This document shows positions 10,054 to 19,520 of a DNA stretch of 64,000 bases, in pieces. The stretch is from Thermodesulfovibrionia bacterium (GTDB lineage Bacteria; Nitrospirota; Thermodesulfovibrionia; UBA6902; BMS3Bbin08): contig JAUXYI010000017.1 of the NCBI GenBank assembly GCA_030694425.1, positions 1 through 64,000 of the forward strand, written 5' to 3'. The notes under the pieces were generated by a model. The model made no database searches. It was not told where the DNA came from and saw only the letters and a list, made by a program, of their open reading frames with translations. A program made the position numbers and the translations under genes. The stretch's first letter is position 1. Each line of letters begins with the position of its first letter.

Positions 10054-11313
10054 TTAATCTATGTATTTTTCTGTTGTTTCAAACACATTATAATAACCAT
10101 TAAGCACCTGCCACTGTGTTTTAAATTTTCTGTCAGGCTCTGCTGTCTCAATCTTTTTCTTCACCTCGAGCTTTTTCATGTCTATGACATAAACAGCGTC
10201 TTCCTCTCTGTTGGTTACAAATGCCTTTTCACCGTCTTTTGTAAATGCCATAAACCCTACATGCTTTCCGGTCCCAACAGGAATTTCTTTTACTATTTTG
10301 TGCTCTTTAGCATCAATAAAGGTAATCACATTAGAACCATATTGTGTTATGGCAACATATTTGCCGTCAGCAGACATATATGGATGCCCATGTCCTTTCC
10401 CGCCGGCAGTAAGATGAGCTACTTGTTTTTTCGTTGCCACATCAAAAACATTTATGCTGGTGCCTGCAAAATCAGGCCCTGGCCCTCTGTTTGCCATATA
10501 GTAGAACTTACCGTCGCGGGTAAATGCCCCGTGATGCCCTTCGCTTACCTCCTCTTTCTTTAAAATCATACAAAAACTTCCTTCCGGAGTGGCGCCTGGT
10601 GCCGCTACAACAAGATTTGCAATACTATATCCATGTATCTTAGGACAACCCACAATCTTACCCGCTGCATCTTCTTCACCCTCTACAAGCACCCAGAGTT
10701 CCTTGTTGTCAGAGGTTATATCAAAGTAATGAGGATTACCATCAAACTGAAGTTTAACTGTCTCTTTGCCTGCATTTGCATCAATTACATGGACAGTATT
10801 GTCTGCATAATTACCAATGATGAAATATTTACTGTCTTTTGTCCAGATAGGGTGCATGGATATGTCGCCTTTGTATGCAAGGTTGCTAATATCAATTCTT
10901 ACAGAATGCTTTACAGTATTATTAGAGGTATCAATAATGGCTATAACCATCTTTCCATGTTCTGTGTTTGAATGATTTATCCCAACCCATTTACCATCCG
11001 GGCTTACAAGAGGGACTTTTGGCCGCGGACCTGTTGGAAGGCTCTTAATAAGAGTGCGCTGTTTCAAGTCAATAACTGATACAGTGTACTGCCCAAGAAA
11101 GTTATTGGCCACATAAAGCAGTTTTCCATCTGGAGTCACCGATCCTAGGGCACCGGCCACACCATCTGTAATAATTTTCCCTGTAATCTCCTCATTTTTG
11201 TCATCAATAAATACCACTCTTCCATCGCCCCTTAAGGCAATAACCGTCCCTGCCATTGCTGTCCCTGCAAGAAAAACAACAAGACATAGAATTACAAAAA
11301 AGACTTTTTTCAT
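10054..11313 (-). CDS. Exported YVTN-type beta-propeller protein (cytochrome d1-like fold)
   Basis: Signal peptide MKKVFFVILCLVVFLAGTAMA; repeated VSVIDLKQ/VHVIDANAGK/VYVIDMKK blades. Confidence 0.85.
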   Translation of the reverse strand: MKKVFFVILCLVVFLAGTAMAGTVIALRGDGRVVFIDDKNEEITGKIITDGVAGALGSVTPDGKLLYVANNFLGQYTVSVIDLKQRTLIKSLPTGPRPKVPLVSPDGKWVGINHSNTEHGKMVIAIIDTSNNTVKHSVRIDISNLAYKGDISMHPIWTKDSKYFIIGNYADNTVHVIDANAGKETVKLQFDGNPHYFDITSDNKELWVLVEGEEDAAGKIVGCPKIHGYSIANLVVAAPGATPEGSFCMILKKEEVSEGHHGAFTRDGKFYYMANRGPGPDFAGTSINVFDVATKKQVAHLTAGGKGHGHPYMSADGKYVAITQYGSNVITFIDAKEHKIVKEIPVGTGKHVGFMAFTKDGEKAFVTNREEDAVYVIDMKKLEVKKKIETAEPDRKFKTQWQVLNGYYNVFETTEKYID

Positions 11314-11480
11314 AACTCCTCCTTTCTGCTTATAAAAATTTTACAAAAAAACTTAAAAAGCTGCTATACCCCACGGGCACAGACCGCGATTGGTTTTCTA
11401 AAATAACTAATCTATGATACAACATTTTTTTTTATTGTCAAGTAATTTGTATAAATTTAGAAATAAAAACTTTTAAACTG

Positions 11481-12203
11481 TTATGTAAGCTCTTTCCTTT
11501 CTATCCTGTCAATAATATCAATAACTTTTTTAATAATTAATTGAGCTGCCTTCTCACCTTTTTCTCTGGTTGCTTTCTGCGGGTTGCCCCATACGCCTCC
11601 ACGCCAGTATTTAAGCTTGTTTTTTACTATAAATGGTCTGGGTAATTCAGGATATTCTTCTTTTGAACGCCCCTTTACAAGTTCAGGTGCAAGACAGAGA
11701 ACCAATGATGTCTCAAGTTCACCTGCGTGAGAGTCATTGGGTGTATCCACAAGTTTAGAAAATTCTTTTAAAAGAAGCTCATAAGGAGAAAGAACCGCTA
11801 TCCTTATTCCATCGAGTTCCTCGATTAAAATCTCCGCTGCTTCTTTTAAGGCGTAATTATGAAGGCCACCGCCATGCCCTGTTATGAGAATAAAGTTTCT
11901 CAGACCCTTCTGGAAAGCATCTTTTACAATATCAGTTGTAAGTCTTCGGAGCGTCTCTGGCGTTATGCTAATTGTACCAGGGTGCTGCTTTGTAGAGGTG
12001 CACACGCCGTAATATACAGGAGGGGCAAGAAAAACCTTTCTTTTCCTTACAGCGCGTTTCAGCAGTTCATAAACTATTAAAGTATCTGTGTTCAGTGGAA
12101 GATGTCTGCCGTGTTCTTCTACTGTTCCGAAAGGGAAAATTATTGTCTTTGTCTTTTTCAGGTGTTTTGCAAACTCTGCCATTGTTGCATTCTCAAGAAT
12201 CAT
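11481..12203 (-). CDS. Creatininase family protein
   Basis: FPFGTVEEHGRHLPLNTDT...GHGGGLHNY...DSHAGELETS. Confidence 0.92.
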   Translation of the reverse strand: MILENATMAEFAKHLKKTKTIIFPFGTVEEHGRHLPLNTDTLIVYELLKRAVRKRKVFLAPPVYYGVCTSTKQHPGTISITPETLRRLTTDIVKDAFQKGLRNFILITGHGGGLHNYALKEAAEILIEELDGIRIAVLSPYELLLKEFSKLVDTPNDSHAGELETSLVLCLAPELVKGRSKEEYPELPRPFIVKNKLKYWRGGVWGNPQKATREKGEKAAQLIIKKVIDIIDRIERKELT

Positions 12204-12206
12204 AGA

Positions 12207-13898
12207 CTACCTCCCTTGAATCCCTATTTCTTTTATTTTTTTAATTGCAACATCTACTGATAACTTCTCAACCTCTTTTGTTTTCCTTGATTTAATCTCC
12301 ACAAAGCCGTCTTTCAGACTTCTTCCCCCGATTATTACCTGACAAGGTATTCCTATCAAATCTGCATCCTTAAACTTCACACCCGGTCTTTCATCCCTGT
12401 CATCCATCAGAACGTCAATGCCTTCTTTTATCAGCTCATTATAAAACTGATTTGTTATACGAGAAACTTCTGCATCCTCCATATTAAGAGGGATAATCTC
12501 CATATCAAACGGAGCAATGCTTGAGGGCCAGATTATTCCATCTTTGTCATTATTCTGCTCAATTGCTGCTGCTGCAATGCGCGCAGGGCCAATGCCATAA
12601 CTGCCCATTATTATCGGAATCTCCCTGCCTTTTTCGTCAAGATAAAAAGCCTTAAGGGGTTTGGAATATTTGGTCCCGAGTTTGAAGATATTGCCTATCT
12701 CAATTGCCTTTCCCAGCGCTATCTCTTCACTGCATTTTGAACACTTATCCCCTTCTCCGGCAACATGGATATCATGCCATTCTGCCTCAAAATGAACAGA
12801 GGGTTTTATCCCTTTTGTATGAAATCCCTCTTTATTTGCCCCTGAAATATAGATGCCATCTTTAAGAGAGATATCAGCAATCTTTCTTAATTTATTATTA
12901 TGAGGTCCGATAAAACCTGCCTCAACACCAAGAATATTTCTTACCTCATCTCTCTGTGCTGGTCTGAAATCCCCGACAATCTTCTGGAGTTTCTTTTCAT
13001 GAAGTTCCTGGTCTCCTCTCACAAGCGCAAGAAAAGGCCCTTCCTTACCTATTAAAACAAGGCTCTTGATAAAAAATATTGGACTTATCTTCAAAAATCC
13101 TGAGACTTCATCAACTGTCCTTTTCCCAGGTGTCGGAATGTCTTCTAATATCCAGCTTTCCTGAGGAGGCTGCGACATAGGAGTTGATTTTGCAATCTCT
13201 ATATTCGCAGCATACCCGCATTTTTTGCAAAGTATGATGGTGTCCTCACCTGCAGGGCTTGGCGCCATAAATTCATGCGCTGTGGCTCCGCCCATCATCC
13301 CGGGGTCGCTCTCTACCTGATAAAACTTGAGCCCGCATCTGCTGAATATCCTGTGATATGCTTCAGCATGTTTTTTATAACTCTCTTCAAGACCATTTTC
13401 ATCCCTGTCAAAACTGTAGCTGTCCTTCATGATAAATTCACGTGTTCTCAATACACCGCTTTTAGGCCTTGCTTCATCCCTGAACTTCGCCTGTATCTGA
13501 TACCATATCTGAGGCAGCCCCCTGTATGAGCGTATCTCCATTGAGGCAAGCCATGTTATTATTTCTTCATGAGTCATGCCAAGACACATATCCCTGCCTC
13601 CCCTGTCACTCAGCCTGAACATCTCTTCGCCTATATCATCCCACCTTCCTGTCTTCTGCCAGATTTCAGAGGGATGAAGTGAAGGCATGGATATTTCCTG
13701 CGCTCCAATTGCATCCATTTCCTCTCTTATAATTTTGTTTATTTTCCCCATAACCTTCCATGCAAGAGGAAGATATATATACAGACCTGCTGCAAGCTGT
13801 CTTACATACCCTGCACGGAGCATAAGCACATGGCTTACAGCCTCTGCCTCTGAAGGGGCTTCTCTTAAAGTAGGTATAAATATTTTAGAAAAAAGCAA
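12207..13898 (-). CDS. proS: Prolyl-tRNA synthetase
   Basis: Class II aaRS motifs: YLPLAWKVMGKINKIIREEMDAIGAQE, FRDEARPKSGVLRTREFIMKDSYSFD, bacterial-type insertion domain. Confidence 0.97.
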   Translation of the reverse strand: MLFSKIFIPTLREAPSEAEAVSHVLMLRAGYVRQLAAGLYIYLPLAWKVMGKINKIIREEMDAIGAQEISMPSLHPSEIWQKTGRWDDIGEEMFRLSDRGGRDMCLGMTHEEIITWLASMEIRSYRGLPQIWYQIQAKFRDEARPKSGVLRTREFIMKDSYSFDRDENGLEESYKKHAEAYHRIFSRCGLKFYQVESDPGMMGGATAHEFMAPSPAGEDTIILCKKCGYAANIEIAKSTPMSQPPQESWILEDIPTPGKRTVDEVSGFLKISPIFFIKSLVLIGKEGPFLALVRGDQELHEKKLQKIVGDFRPAQRDEVRNILGVEAGFIGPHNNKLRKIADISLKDGIYISGANKEGFHTKGIKPSVHFEAEWHDIHVAGEGDKCSKCSEEIALGKAIEIGNIFKLGTKYSKPLKAFYLDEKGREIPIIMGSYGIGPARIAAAAIEQNNDKDGIIWPSSIAPFDMEIIPLNMEDAEVSRITNQFYNELIKEGIDVLMDDRDERPGVKFKDADLIGIPCQVIIGGRSLKDGFVEIKSRKTKEVEKLSVDVAIKKIKEIGIQGR

Positions 13899-14026
13899 TT
13901 AACCGCCTCTTGGGAATCCAAGTTGTAAACTAAAACGAAAGTATTTTATCATATATATAACCTTAATTACAGTATCTAAATGAACCGAAAAATAGAGATA
14001 GAACTGAGAAATGCAGTAAAACTGAC

Positions 14027-14186
14027 AAAATAGATAGGGAAGGCTGGTGAAGAATTTCTATACGACACCTTATAAAAAAGAACTTTATGGATTTAACAGA
14101 AGACATTGAAACTAAAAGGCTAAAACAGAATATAAATAATCTGTCGATTATAGAAATTCTGAGACTGCCTTCCCTATCTCTATTTT
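14027..14186. repeat. 160-bp MITE-like element with about 40-bp imperfect terminal inverted repeats
   Basis: AAAATAGATAGGGAAGGC..AGAATTTCTATACGACA versus right-arm complement AAAATAGAGATAGGGAAGGC..AGAATTTCTATAATCGACA. Confidence 0.85.
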
Positions 14187-14190
14187 CAGG

Positions 14191-16407
14191 ATGAAGATAA
14201 TTTATAAACTTATTATTGGGTTTATGGCAGTTATATTATTGATCTGGGCTGTCGGATACTTTGCTGTTAACTCAAGCCAAAAAGCATTGCAAAAATCCAT
14301 TATAGATAATTCCGTACTTCTATCTAATAAAATCATGGATGAGATAGATAGGGACATTTATAACAGGATTGAGATATTCAGGGAGTATGGAAGAGATTTA
14401 ATATTACAGAAAGCTGTTTTAGAATCAAACAAAGAATTCGCAGGATTAGATAATATACAGGGCTTTATTGACTGGCAGGACCGTGAATGGACTTCTGTGC
14501 CTAAAAAAACAATAACTCCCTTTATGCATAAATTAATAAATAACCAATTATCACGTGAATTAAGAGAGAAAAAGGAATTCTATGAGCAATCTTACGGGCA
14601 CAAAATTTTCAGCGAGATATTTGTAACAAACAAATATGGCGCCAATGCCGCTCAAACGAATAAAACCACCGACTACAGGCAGGATGATGAAGAGTGGTGG
14701 CAGTCTGCAAAAAAAGATGGTTTATATATAAGTGATATTGCATATGATGAGAGCGCAGGAGTTTATTCCACCGACATCGGGATAAGGATTAATGACCCTG
14801 ATGGAAATTTTATCGGGGTAATGAAGGTTGTTCTGAATATTGACGATGCGATTAACAAGATAAGGGAATTAAAACCGGAAGGTATTCACAAAGAACACCA
14901 TACCATAGAATACAAACTGACCACCAGAGACGGGAAAGTAATCTATTCAACAGAAAATTTTAAGTTTCTTGAAAATGTTTATAGTGAGCTTATTCAACAT
15001 GTTGGGATCCCCTCAACACACGCACACAGCGACTATTTTATAGGCGAAGAGTCCGGGATAAAAAAATTATTTATTCATGCCCATTCAAAAGGGTATAGAG
15101 ATTATAAAGGCCTTGGCTGGGTCTTAATAATAGAGCACCGCACAAATGAAATATTTGCTCCCATAACCAAACTAAGAAACCATATATTAATTATCTTGCT
15201 TATTGTTACGGTGGTAGCTGTTGTAATGAGTTTTTTCATCTCCACTGTCTTTGCAAAACCTATTGAAAAACTAAGAGATGCCACTGATGAAATCAGTAAA
15301 AGCCATCTGGATATCCACATTGAGACCAGGTCTAATGATGAGATAGGCCAGCTTGCTGTATCTTTCAATAAGATGACTGAAAATTTAAAAAAATCAAGAG
15401 AGGAACTCATCGGCCAACGCACTGCATTAAAAGAAAAAAACTCGGAGCTATCAGCCCTTTATGAAGTCTCCTCTGTAATCAGCCGCACAATAAGCATGGA
15501 TAAACTCCTCCATCAAATTTTAGATACCCTCACAAGACTTGAGCTGTTTAATGTTAAACGAAAAGGCGGAATCTTTATTATTGAAGGCGACAGAATGAAT
15601 CTTGCTGCCCATCTTGGACACACAGAGACTTTTCTAAACATTCACAAAGGCATGAAAGTCGGCGACTGCCTCTGCGGACTTGCTGCAAAAACAGGAGAGA
15701 TTGTTATATCTAAAAATTCCGCAAAAGACAGCAGGCACACTTTCACATATCCGGAAATAACTCCGCACGGACACATCATTTTACCTCTCAAGACAAGGGA
15801 AAGGGTTATGGGAGTTTTATACCTTTATATTTCACCTGATGTTGATATAGATGAACGTAAAATAGCGCTATTCCATAGCATAGGAAGCCAGATAGGGATA
15901 GCAATTGAGAACTCAAAACTTTATGAACAAACAAAATCCCTCTCACTCCATGACCCGCTTACAGGGCTTGCAAACAGACGGCTTATGCACATAATATTTG
16001 AAAAGAATTTAGCCGAGGCAAGGAGATTCAATAAACCGTTTTCAATTCTTATGCTTGATATAGATGATTTCAAAACATATAATGACATGAAGGGTCATGC
16101 TGCAGGCGATAAGCTGCTCTGCGAACTTGCAAACCTGATTTCAAAAGAAATAAGAAAAGTAGACCTTGCTGTCAGATACGGCGGTGAAGAATTCCTTTTA
16201 CTGCTTAATGGAGATATAAAAGGAGCACATATATTGGCTGAAAAAATACGGAAAACTGTTGAGGCAGAGTTGGGAGTTACAATAAGTCTCGGCATCTCAA
16301 CTTCTTATCAGGGGACTGAGGAAGAGGACGAGCTTATTAACAAAGCAGACCGTGCCCTGTATCAGACTAAGCAGAAAGGCAAGAATCGGGTTGAGGTGAG
16401 CGCTTAG
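14191..16407 (+). CDS. Membrane diguanylate cyclase (Cache-like sensor, HAMP, GAF, GGDEF)
   Basis: TM helix, extracellular sensor, HAMP region SKSHLDIHIETRSNDEIGQLAVSFNKM, GAF, LTGLANRR...VRYGGEEF. Confidence 0.93.
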   Translation: MKIIYKLIIGFMAVILLIWAVGYFAVNSSQKALQKSIIDNSVLLSNKIMDEIDRDIYNRIEIFREYGRDLILQKAVLESNKEFAGLDNIQGFIDWQDREWTSVPKKTITPFMHKLINNQLSRELREKKEFYEQSYGHKIFSEIFVTNKYGANAAQTNKTTDYRQDDEEWWQSAKKDGLYISDIAYDESAGVYSTDIGIRINDPDGNFIGVMKVVLNIDDAINKIRELKPEGIHKEHHTIEYKLTTRDGKVIYSTENFKFLENVYSELIQHVGIPSTHAHSDYFIGEESGIKKLFIHAHSKGYRDYKGLGWVLIIEHRTNEIFAPITKLRNHILIILLIVTVVAVVMSFFISTVFAKPIEKLRDATDEISKSHLDIHIETRSNDEIGQLAVSFNKMTENLKKSREELIGQRTALKEKNSELSALYEVSSVISRTISMDKLLHQILDTLTRLELFNVKRKGGIFIIEGDRMNLAAHLGHTETFLNIHKGMKVGDCLCGLAAKTGEIVISKNSAKDSRHTFTYPEITPHGHIILPLKTRERVMGVLYLYISPDVDIDERKIALFHSIGSQIGIAIENSKLYEQTKSLSLHDPLTGLANRRLMHIIFEKNLAEARRFNKPFSILMLDIDDFKTYNDMKGHAAGDKLLCELANLISKEIRKVDLAVRYGGEEFLLLLNGDIKGAHILAEKIRKTVEAELGVTISLGISTSYQGTEEEDELINKADRALYQTKQKGKNRVEVSA

Positions 16408-16753
16408 GGACTGCCGAGTCCTGATATTTCCGGACTTATGTGGTAAAGACGTTGGCTTTATAAGAATGAACATATAGACCCTGCCCTGCAAACTAAACTT
16501 CCTAAAGTGAAAAATATTCCCTCGCCCCTTGTGGGAGAGGGTCAGGGTGAGGGGTATCAGGAAGTTATCTGCTCATTGCGGAAATGAAAAAATCGGAAAA
16601 TCGGCTTCAAACCTAAAGAATACATTTTACAGGTATGGGAAAGAGGGACAACAGCGACCATTTCAATAAGGACGCCCGCAACAAGATCCAAAGATTTTGA
16701 TATTACTGAAAACGCTATTATGTTATAATTTAGACACAAGAAAGGGGATTGTT

Positions 16754-16942
16754 ATGACAATAGCTAAACAAGAAGTTTTCGAGTTAATAAAAGACCTACC
16801 AGAAGAAGTAGATATTGACGAAATAATGTATCGGCTTTACCTCAGACAAAAACTTGAGAGTGCAGAGAAAGACGTTCGCGATGGCCGACTTGTTTCGCAT
16901 GAGGAAGTCGTCAAGGAGACTTCTAAGTGGTTCGAAAAATAA
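16754..16942 (+). CDS. Antitoxin-like small protein
   Basis: MTIAKQEVFELIKDLPEEVDIDEIMYRLYLRQKLESAEKDVRDGRLVSHEEVVKETSKWFEK; overlaps a ParE-like gene start. Confidence 0.75.
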   Translation: MTIAKQEVFELIKDLPEEVDIDEIMYRLYLRQKLESAEKDVRDGRLVSHEEVVKETSKWFEK

Positions 16943-17118
16943 AATGGACTATACGATCACTTAATGATTTACATGGTATTTATGAGTTTATTGCAAAGGA
17001 CTCAAGGCGATATGCTCAAGTACAAGTCGAGAATATCCAAAACGCTGCTTTAAATCTTACCAGTTTCTCCTTTCATCTGAACTTTTGCGACGTTCAAAAT
17101 AAATTCATAAGGAAATAA
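16927..17118 (+). pseudogene. Truncated RelE/ParE-family toxin
   Basis: VRKIKWTIRSLNDLHGIYEFIAKDSRRYAQVQVENI is a ParE N-terminus, then unrelated sequence. Confidence 0.75.
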
Positions 17119-17122
17119 GCCC

Positions 17123-18436
17123 ATGAAAAGAGCGCTTTTTCTCATAATTGGACTTTTGGTTTTGCCTTCTTTTGCTCGCACAGATGATTTTACTTTAAGT
17201 GGTTATACTGAAGTAGGAAAGAGGTCAACGGCTGAAGACTATGAGGAAGAAGATACGGATGATGATTATACTTATCGCAACTATCATCTTAAGTTTGGGC
17301 AAGAGATATCTGACCGGCTAAGTTATGATATAAGCTCGTTTATCTATGACAAAGACTACAAGTCTAAAGACTCTTTAGATAATATATCCAGGCTCTTTAA
17401 GACGAACTGGTCTTATTACATCAGGAAGCTCAGTGAAGAATCTCTAAAATTAGATTTTAAACTAAAATACAAAGAGAAACGTTATGATAACACGCCAAGA
17501 AGTGAATATGACCAGATTAGGGTAGCGCCCTCACTCACATTTTCCCGCTTTTTACGGGATCCCGCTGTGGCGGGAAAGAAAAAGGATCTCTATACGGTTG
17601 ATTTAACTGTCGGGTTTGATAATTACGATTATTTAGAGGCAGGAGAGAAGGATCAACTTAAGATTTTTGGTAAGATTGGGGCAGATGGATACTTCTTGGA
17701 GAAAAAATTAATGCTTACTTCATCCTACAAGATAGAGCAACAAGAGCAGAAAAAGGTGGACCGTAAAAAGACTAAGCACGAGGTCATGGGAGGATTTGAT
17801 TATGTGTTTGAACTTCCCATGGTCTATAAAATTACAACCAGGGCAGGGTGGGGTGAGAGAGATACCAAGGAAGAAGAGGAAAGAGATGAAGATTATGATT
17901 ATGAATATTGGCGCTATTATACTAAGACAGAGCACAGTATCAACCCGAGATTAAAAACAAATCTAAAATATCAATACTTCAAAAAGGACTATGTTACTGC
18001 CGACTTAGATCATAGAGGTTTTTATATTCAAAATGGATGGGATTATGAAGTATTAAACGATGAAAAGCAGAGGATCTGGTTTGACTTTGATATTGAACAC
18101 AAAGATGTAGATTATACCCAAAAGAGCGGCAATGATTACCAGAAAGAAACGCTTAAGATAAAAGCAAGCTATAAGAGAAAGAAAAATTGGGAGGTCTCGG
18201 CAGCATTGGAGGGGAATTCTTATGATTTTTCCCTCCCCAGCGGGATCCCGCAGAATGCGGGAAATGATTCAAGCAATGATAAGAAAAGATACTATGCCAA
18301 ACTATCAGGTGAGAAATTATTTTTAGATGGGGATTTAGTTCTATCTTTAGACTTAAAATACAGATACACAGACTACGAACAAAAAGACGATACCGAACAA
18401 GAGGCGGTAAGGGCAGCCTTTAAGTATGAATTTTAG
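17123..18436 (+). CDS. Predicted outer-membrane beta-barrel protein
   Basis: Signal peptide MKRALFLIIGLLVLPSFA; alternating aromatic/charged beta-strand pattern, terminal aromatic (KYEF). Confidence 0.75.
   Translation: MKRALFLIIGLLVLPSFARTDDFTLSGYTEVGKRSTAEDYEEEDTDDDYTYRNYHLKFGQEISDRLSYDISSFIYDKDYKSKDSLDNISRLFKTNWSYYIRKLSEESLKLDFKLKYKEKRYDNTPRSEYDQIRVAPSLTFSRFLRDPAVAGKKKDLYTVDLTVGFDNYDYLEAGEKDQLKIFGKIGADGYFLEKKLMLTSSYKIEQQEQKKVDRKKTKHEVMGGFDYVFELPMVYKITTRAGWGERDTKEEEERDEDYDYEYWRYYTKTEHSINPRLKTNLKYQYFKKDYVTADLDHRGFYIQNGWDYEVLNDEKQRIWFDFDIEHKDVDYTQKSGNDYQKETLKIKASYKRKKNWEVSAALEGNSYDFSLPSGIPQNAGNDSSNDKKRYYAKLSGEKLFLDGDLVLSLDLKYRYTDYEQKDDTEQEAVRAAFKYEF
17543..17575. repeat. TCCCGC..GCGGGA palindrome pair inside the beta-barrel gene
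   Basis: tcccgctttttacgggatcccgctgtggcggga, translated in frame as ..FLRDPAVAGK.. Confidence 0.8.
18239..18262. repeat. Second TCCCGC..GCGGGA palindrome inside the same gene
   Basis: cagcgggatcccgcagaatgcggga, translated as ..SGIPQNAG.. Confidence 0.8.
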
Positions 18437-18521
18437 AAGGGCAGAGGGTAAGGACAATAGTTTCAGAGGGGCCATTCGACTGCGCTCAGGGTCATCCTGA
18501 GCGACTGAAAGGAGCCGAAGG

Positions 18522-19304
18522 ATGACTAAATTTGGATGTATAAGAGATAAGTTTGACGAGAGAGATTATTTAATGCGGGCATATCTGCCAGTGATAAAAC
18601 TTCCCAAAAGGATTGACTATATGTCTCAGATGTCGCCAGTCAGGGATCAAGGAGAAGAAGGCACCTGCGTAGGTTTTGCCACAGCTACCGGCATGAAAGA
18701 ATATCAGGAATTCCTTGACTACGAAAAGTTAGTAATACTTTCGCCTCGGTTTGTTTATAGTGAATGCAAGAAGATTGACGGCATGCCCAAATTAGAAGGC
18801 ACCACCATTCGCGCGGCGATGCAGGTGCTTGAAAGTAGAGGTGTTTGTCAGGAAAAGTTTTGGCCATATCTTCCCCATCAAAAGACCAAAGACCGGGAAG
18901 GCGCCATCTCTAACGCCAAAAAATTTCGCATTATTACCTATGCTCGCATACTTAATCTAAACGAGCTGCGCTTGAGTCTTGCTACTAAAGGGCCCTCCGT
19001 TATTGGTATTGAGGTTTTTAAAGGTATGCTGAAAACCAAAACAGGTCTTGTGCCTTTGCCAAAGAAAAATGAAACTACCCTGGGTGGTCATGCTATTTGC
19101 ACGATAGGATACGACGATGAAAAGAAAGTTATCAAATTTAAAAACTCCTGGTCTAATAAATGGGGGCAGAATGGTTGCGGATTCTTACCCTATGCCTATA
19201 TTGAGCGATATATGATGGATGCATGGAGCTCGGTTGATATTGAGGACCCCAATCCGCTTACTCTGGCAAGCATATTGAATTACAGAGAACGGGCTTTAGT
19301 TTGA
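18522..19304 (+). CDS. C1 (papain-like) family peptidase, cytoplasmic form
   Basis: SPVRDQGEEGTCVGFA (Gln/Cys), GGHAICTIGYDD (His), FKNSWSNKWGQNGCGFLPYAYI (Asn). Confidence 0.9.
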   Translation: MTKFGCIRDKFDERDYLMRAYLPVIKLPKRIDYMSQMSPVRDQGEEGTCVGFATATGMKEYQEFLDYEKLVILSPRFVYSECKKIDGMPKLEGTTIRAAMQVLESRGVCQEKFWPYLPHQKTKDREGAISNAKKFRIITYARILNLNELRLSLATKGPSVIGIEVFKGMLKTKTGLVPLPKKNETTLGGHAICTIGYDDEKKVIKFKNSWSNKWGQNGCGFLPYAYIERYMMDAWSSVDIEDPNPLTLASILNYRERALV

Positions 19305-19320
19305 TATTCAAACTACATAA

Positions 19321-19494
19321 GAACGGAAAAAAGAGGCGGCTGACTTTATCGCTTATCTTAAGGTAAAAGAAGAACTTGAGGCTGCAAAGGAGATTCTCAG
19401 AGATAAAGATTTCCTTCAAAGCATTATGAGAGGTGATGAGGACTTCAAAGCAGGCCGCTTTAAGAAGCGGTCTGAGGTTAAAGAAAATGCCTGA
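19321..19494 (+). pseudogene. Decayed antitoxin C-terminal fragment
   Basis: Frame reads ERKKEAADFIAYLKVKEELEAAKEILRDKDFLQSIMRGDEDFKAGRFKKRSEVKENA* with no start codon. Confidence 0.6.
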
Positions 19495-19520
19495 ACATTA
19501 GCCTCCTAAATAATTTCCCC

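Noticed and set aside
14080-14193. 36-aa ORF inside the 160-bp inverted-repeat element (MDLTEDIETKRLKQNINNLSIIEILRLPSLSLFSG)
   Set aside because: Mostly a translation of the repeat arm; no RBS or homology basis to call it a gene.
16520-16558. ccctcgccccttgtgggagagggtcagggtgagggg as a terminator
   Set aside because: Matches the dispersed ccctcaccct/gagggtcagggtgaggg repeat family and lacks a U-tract; treated as a repeat.
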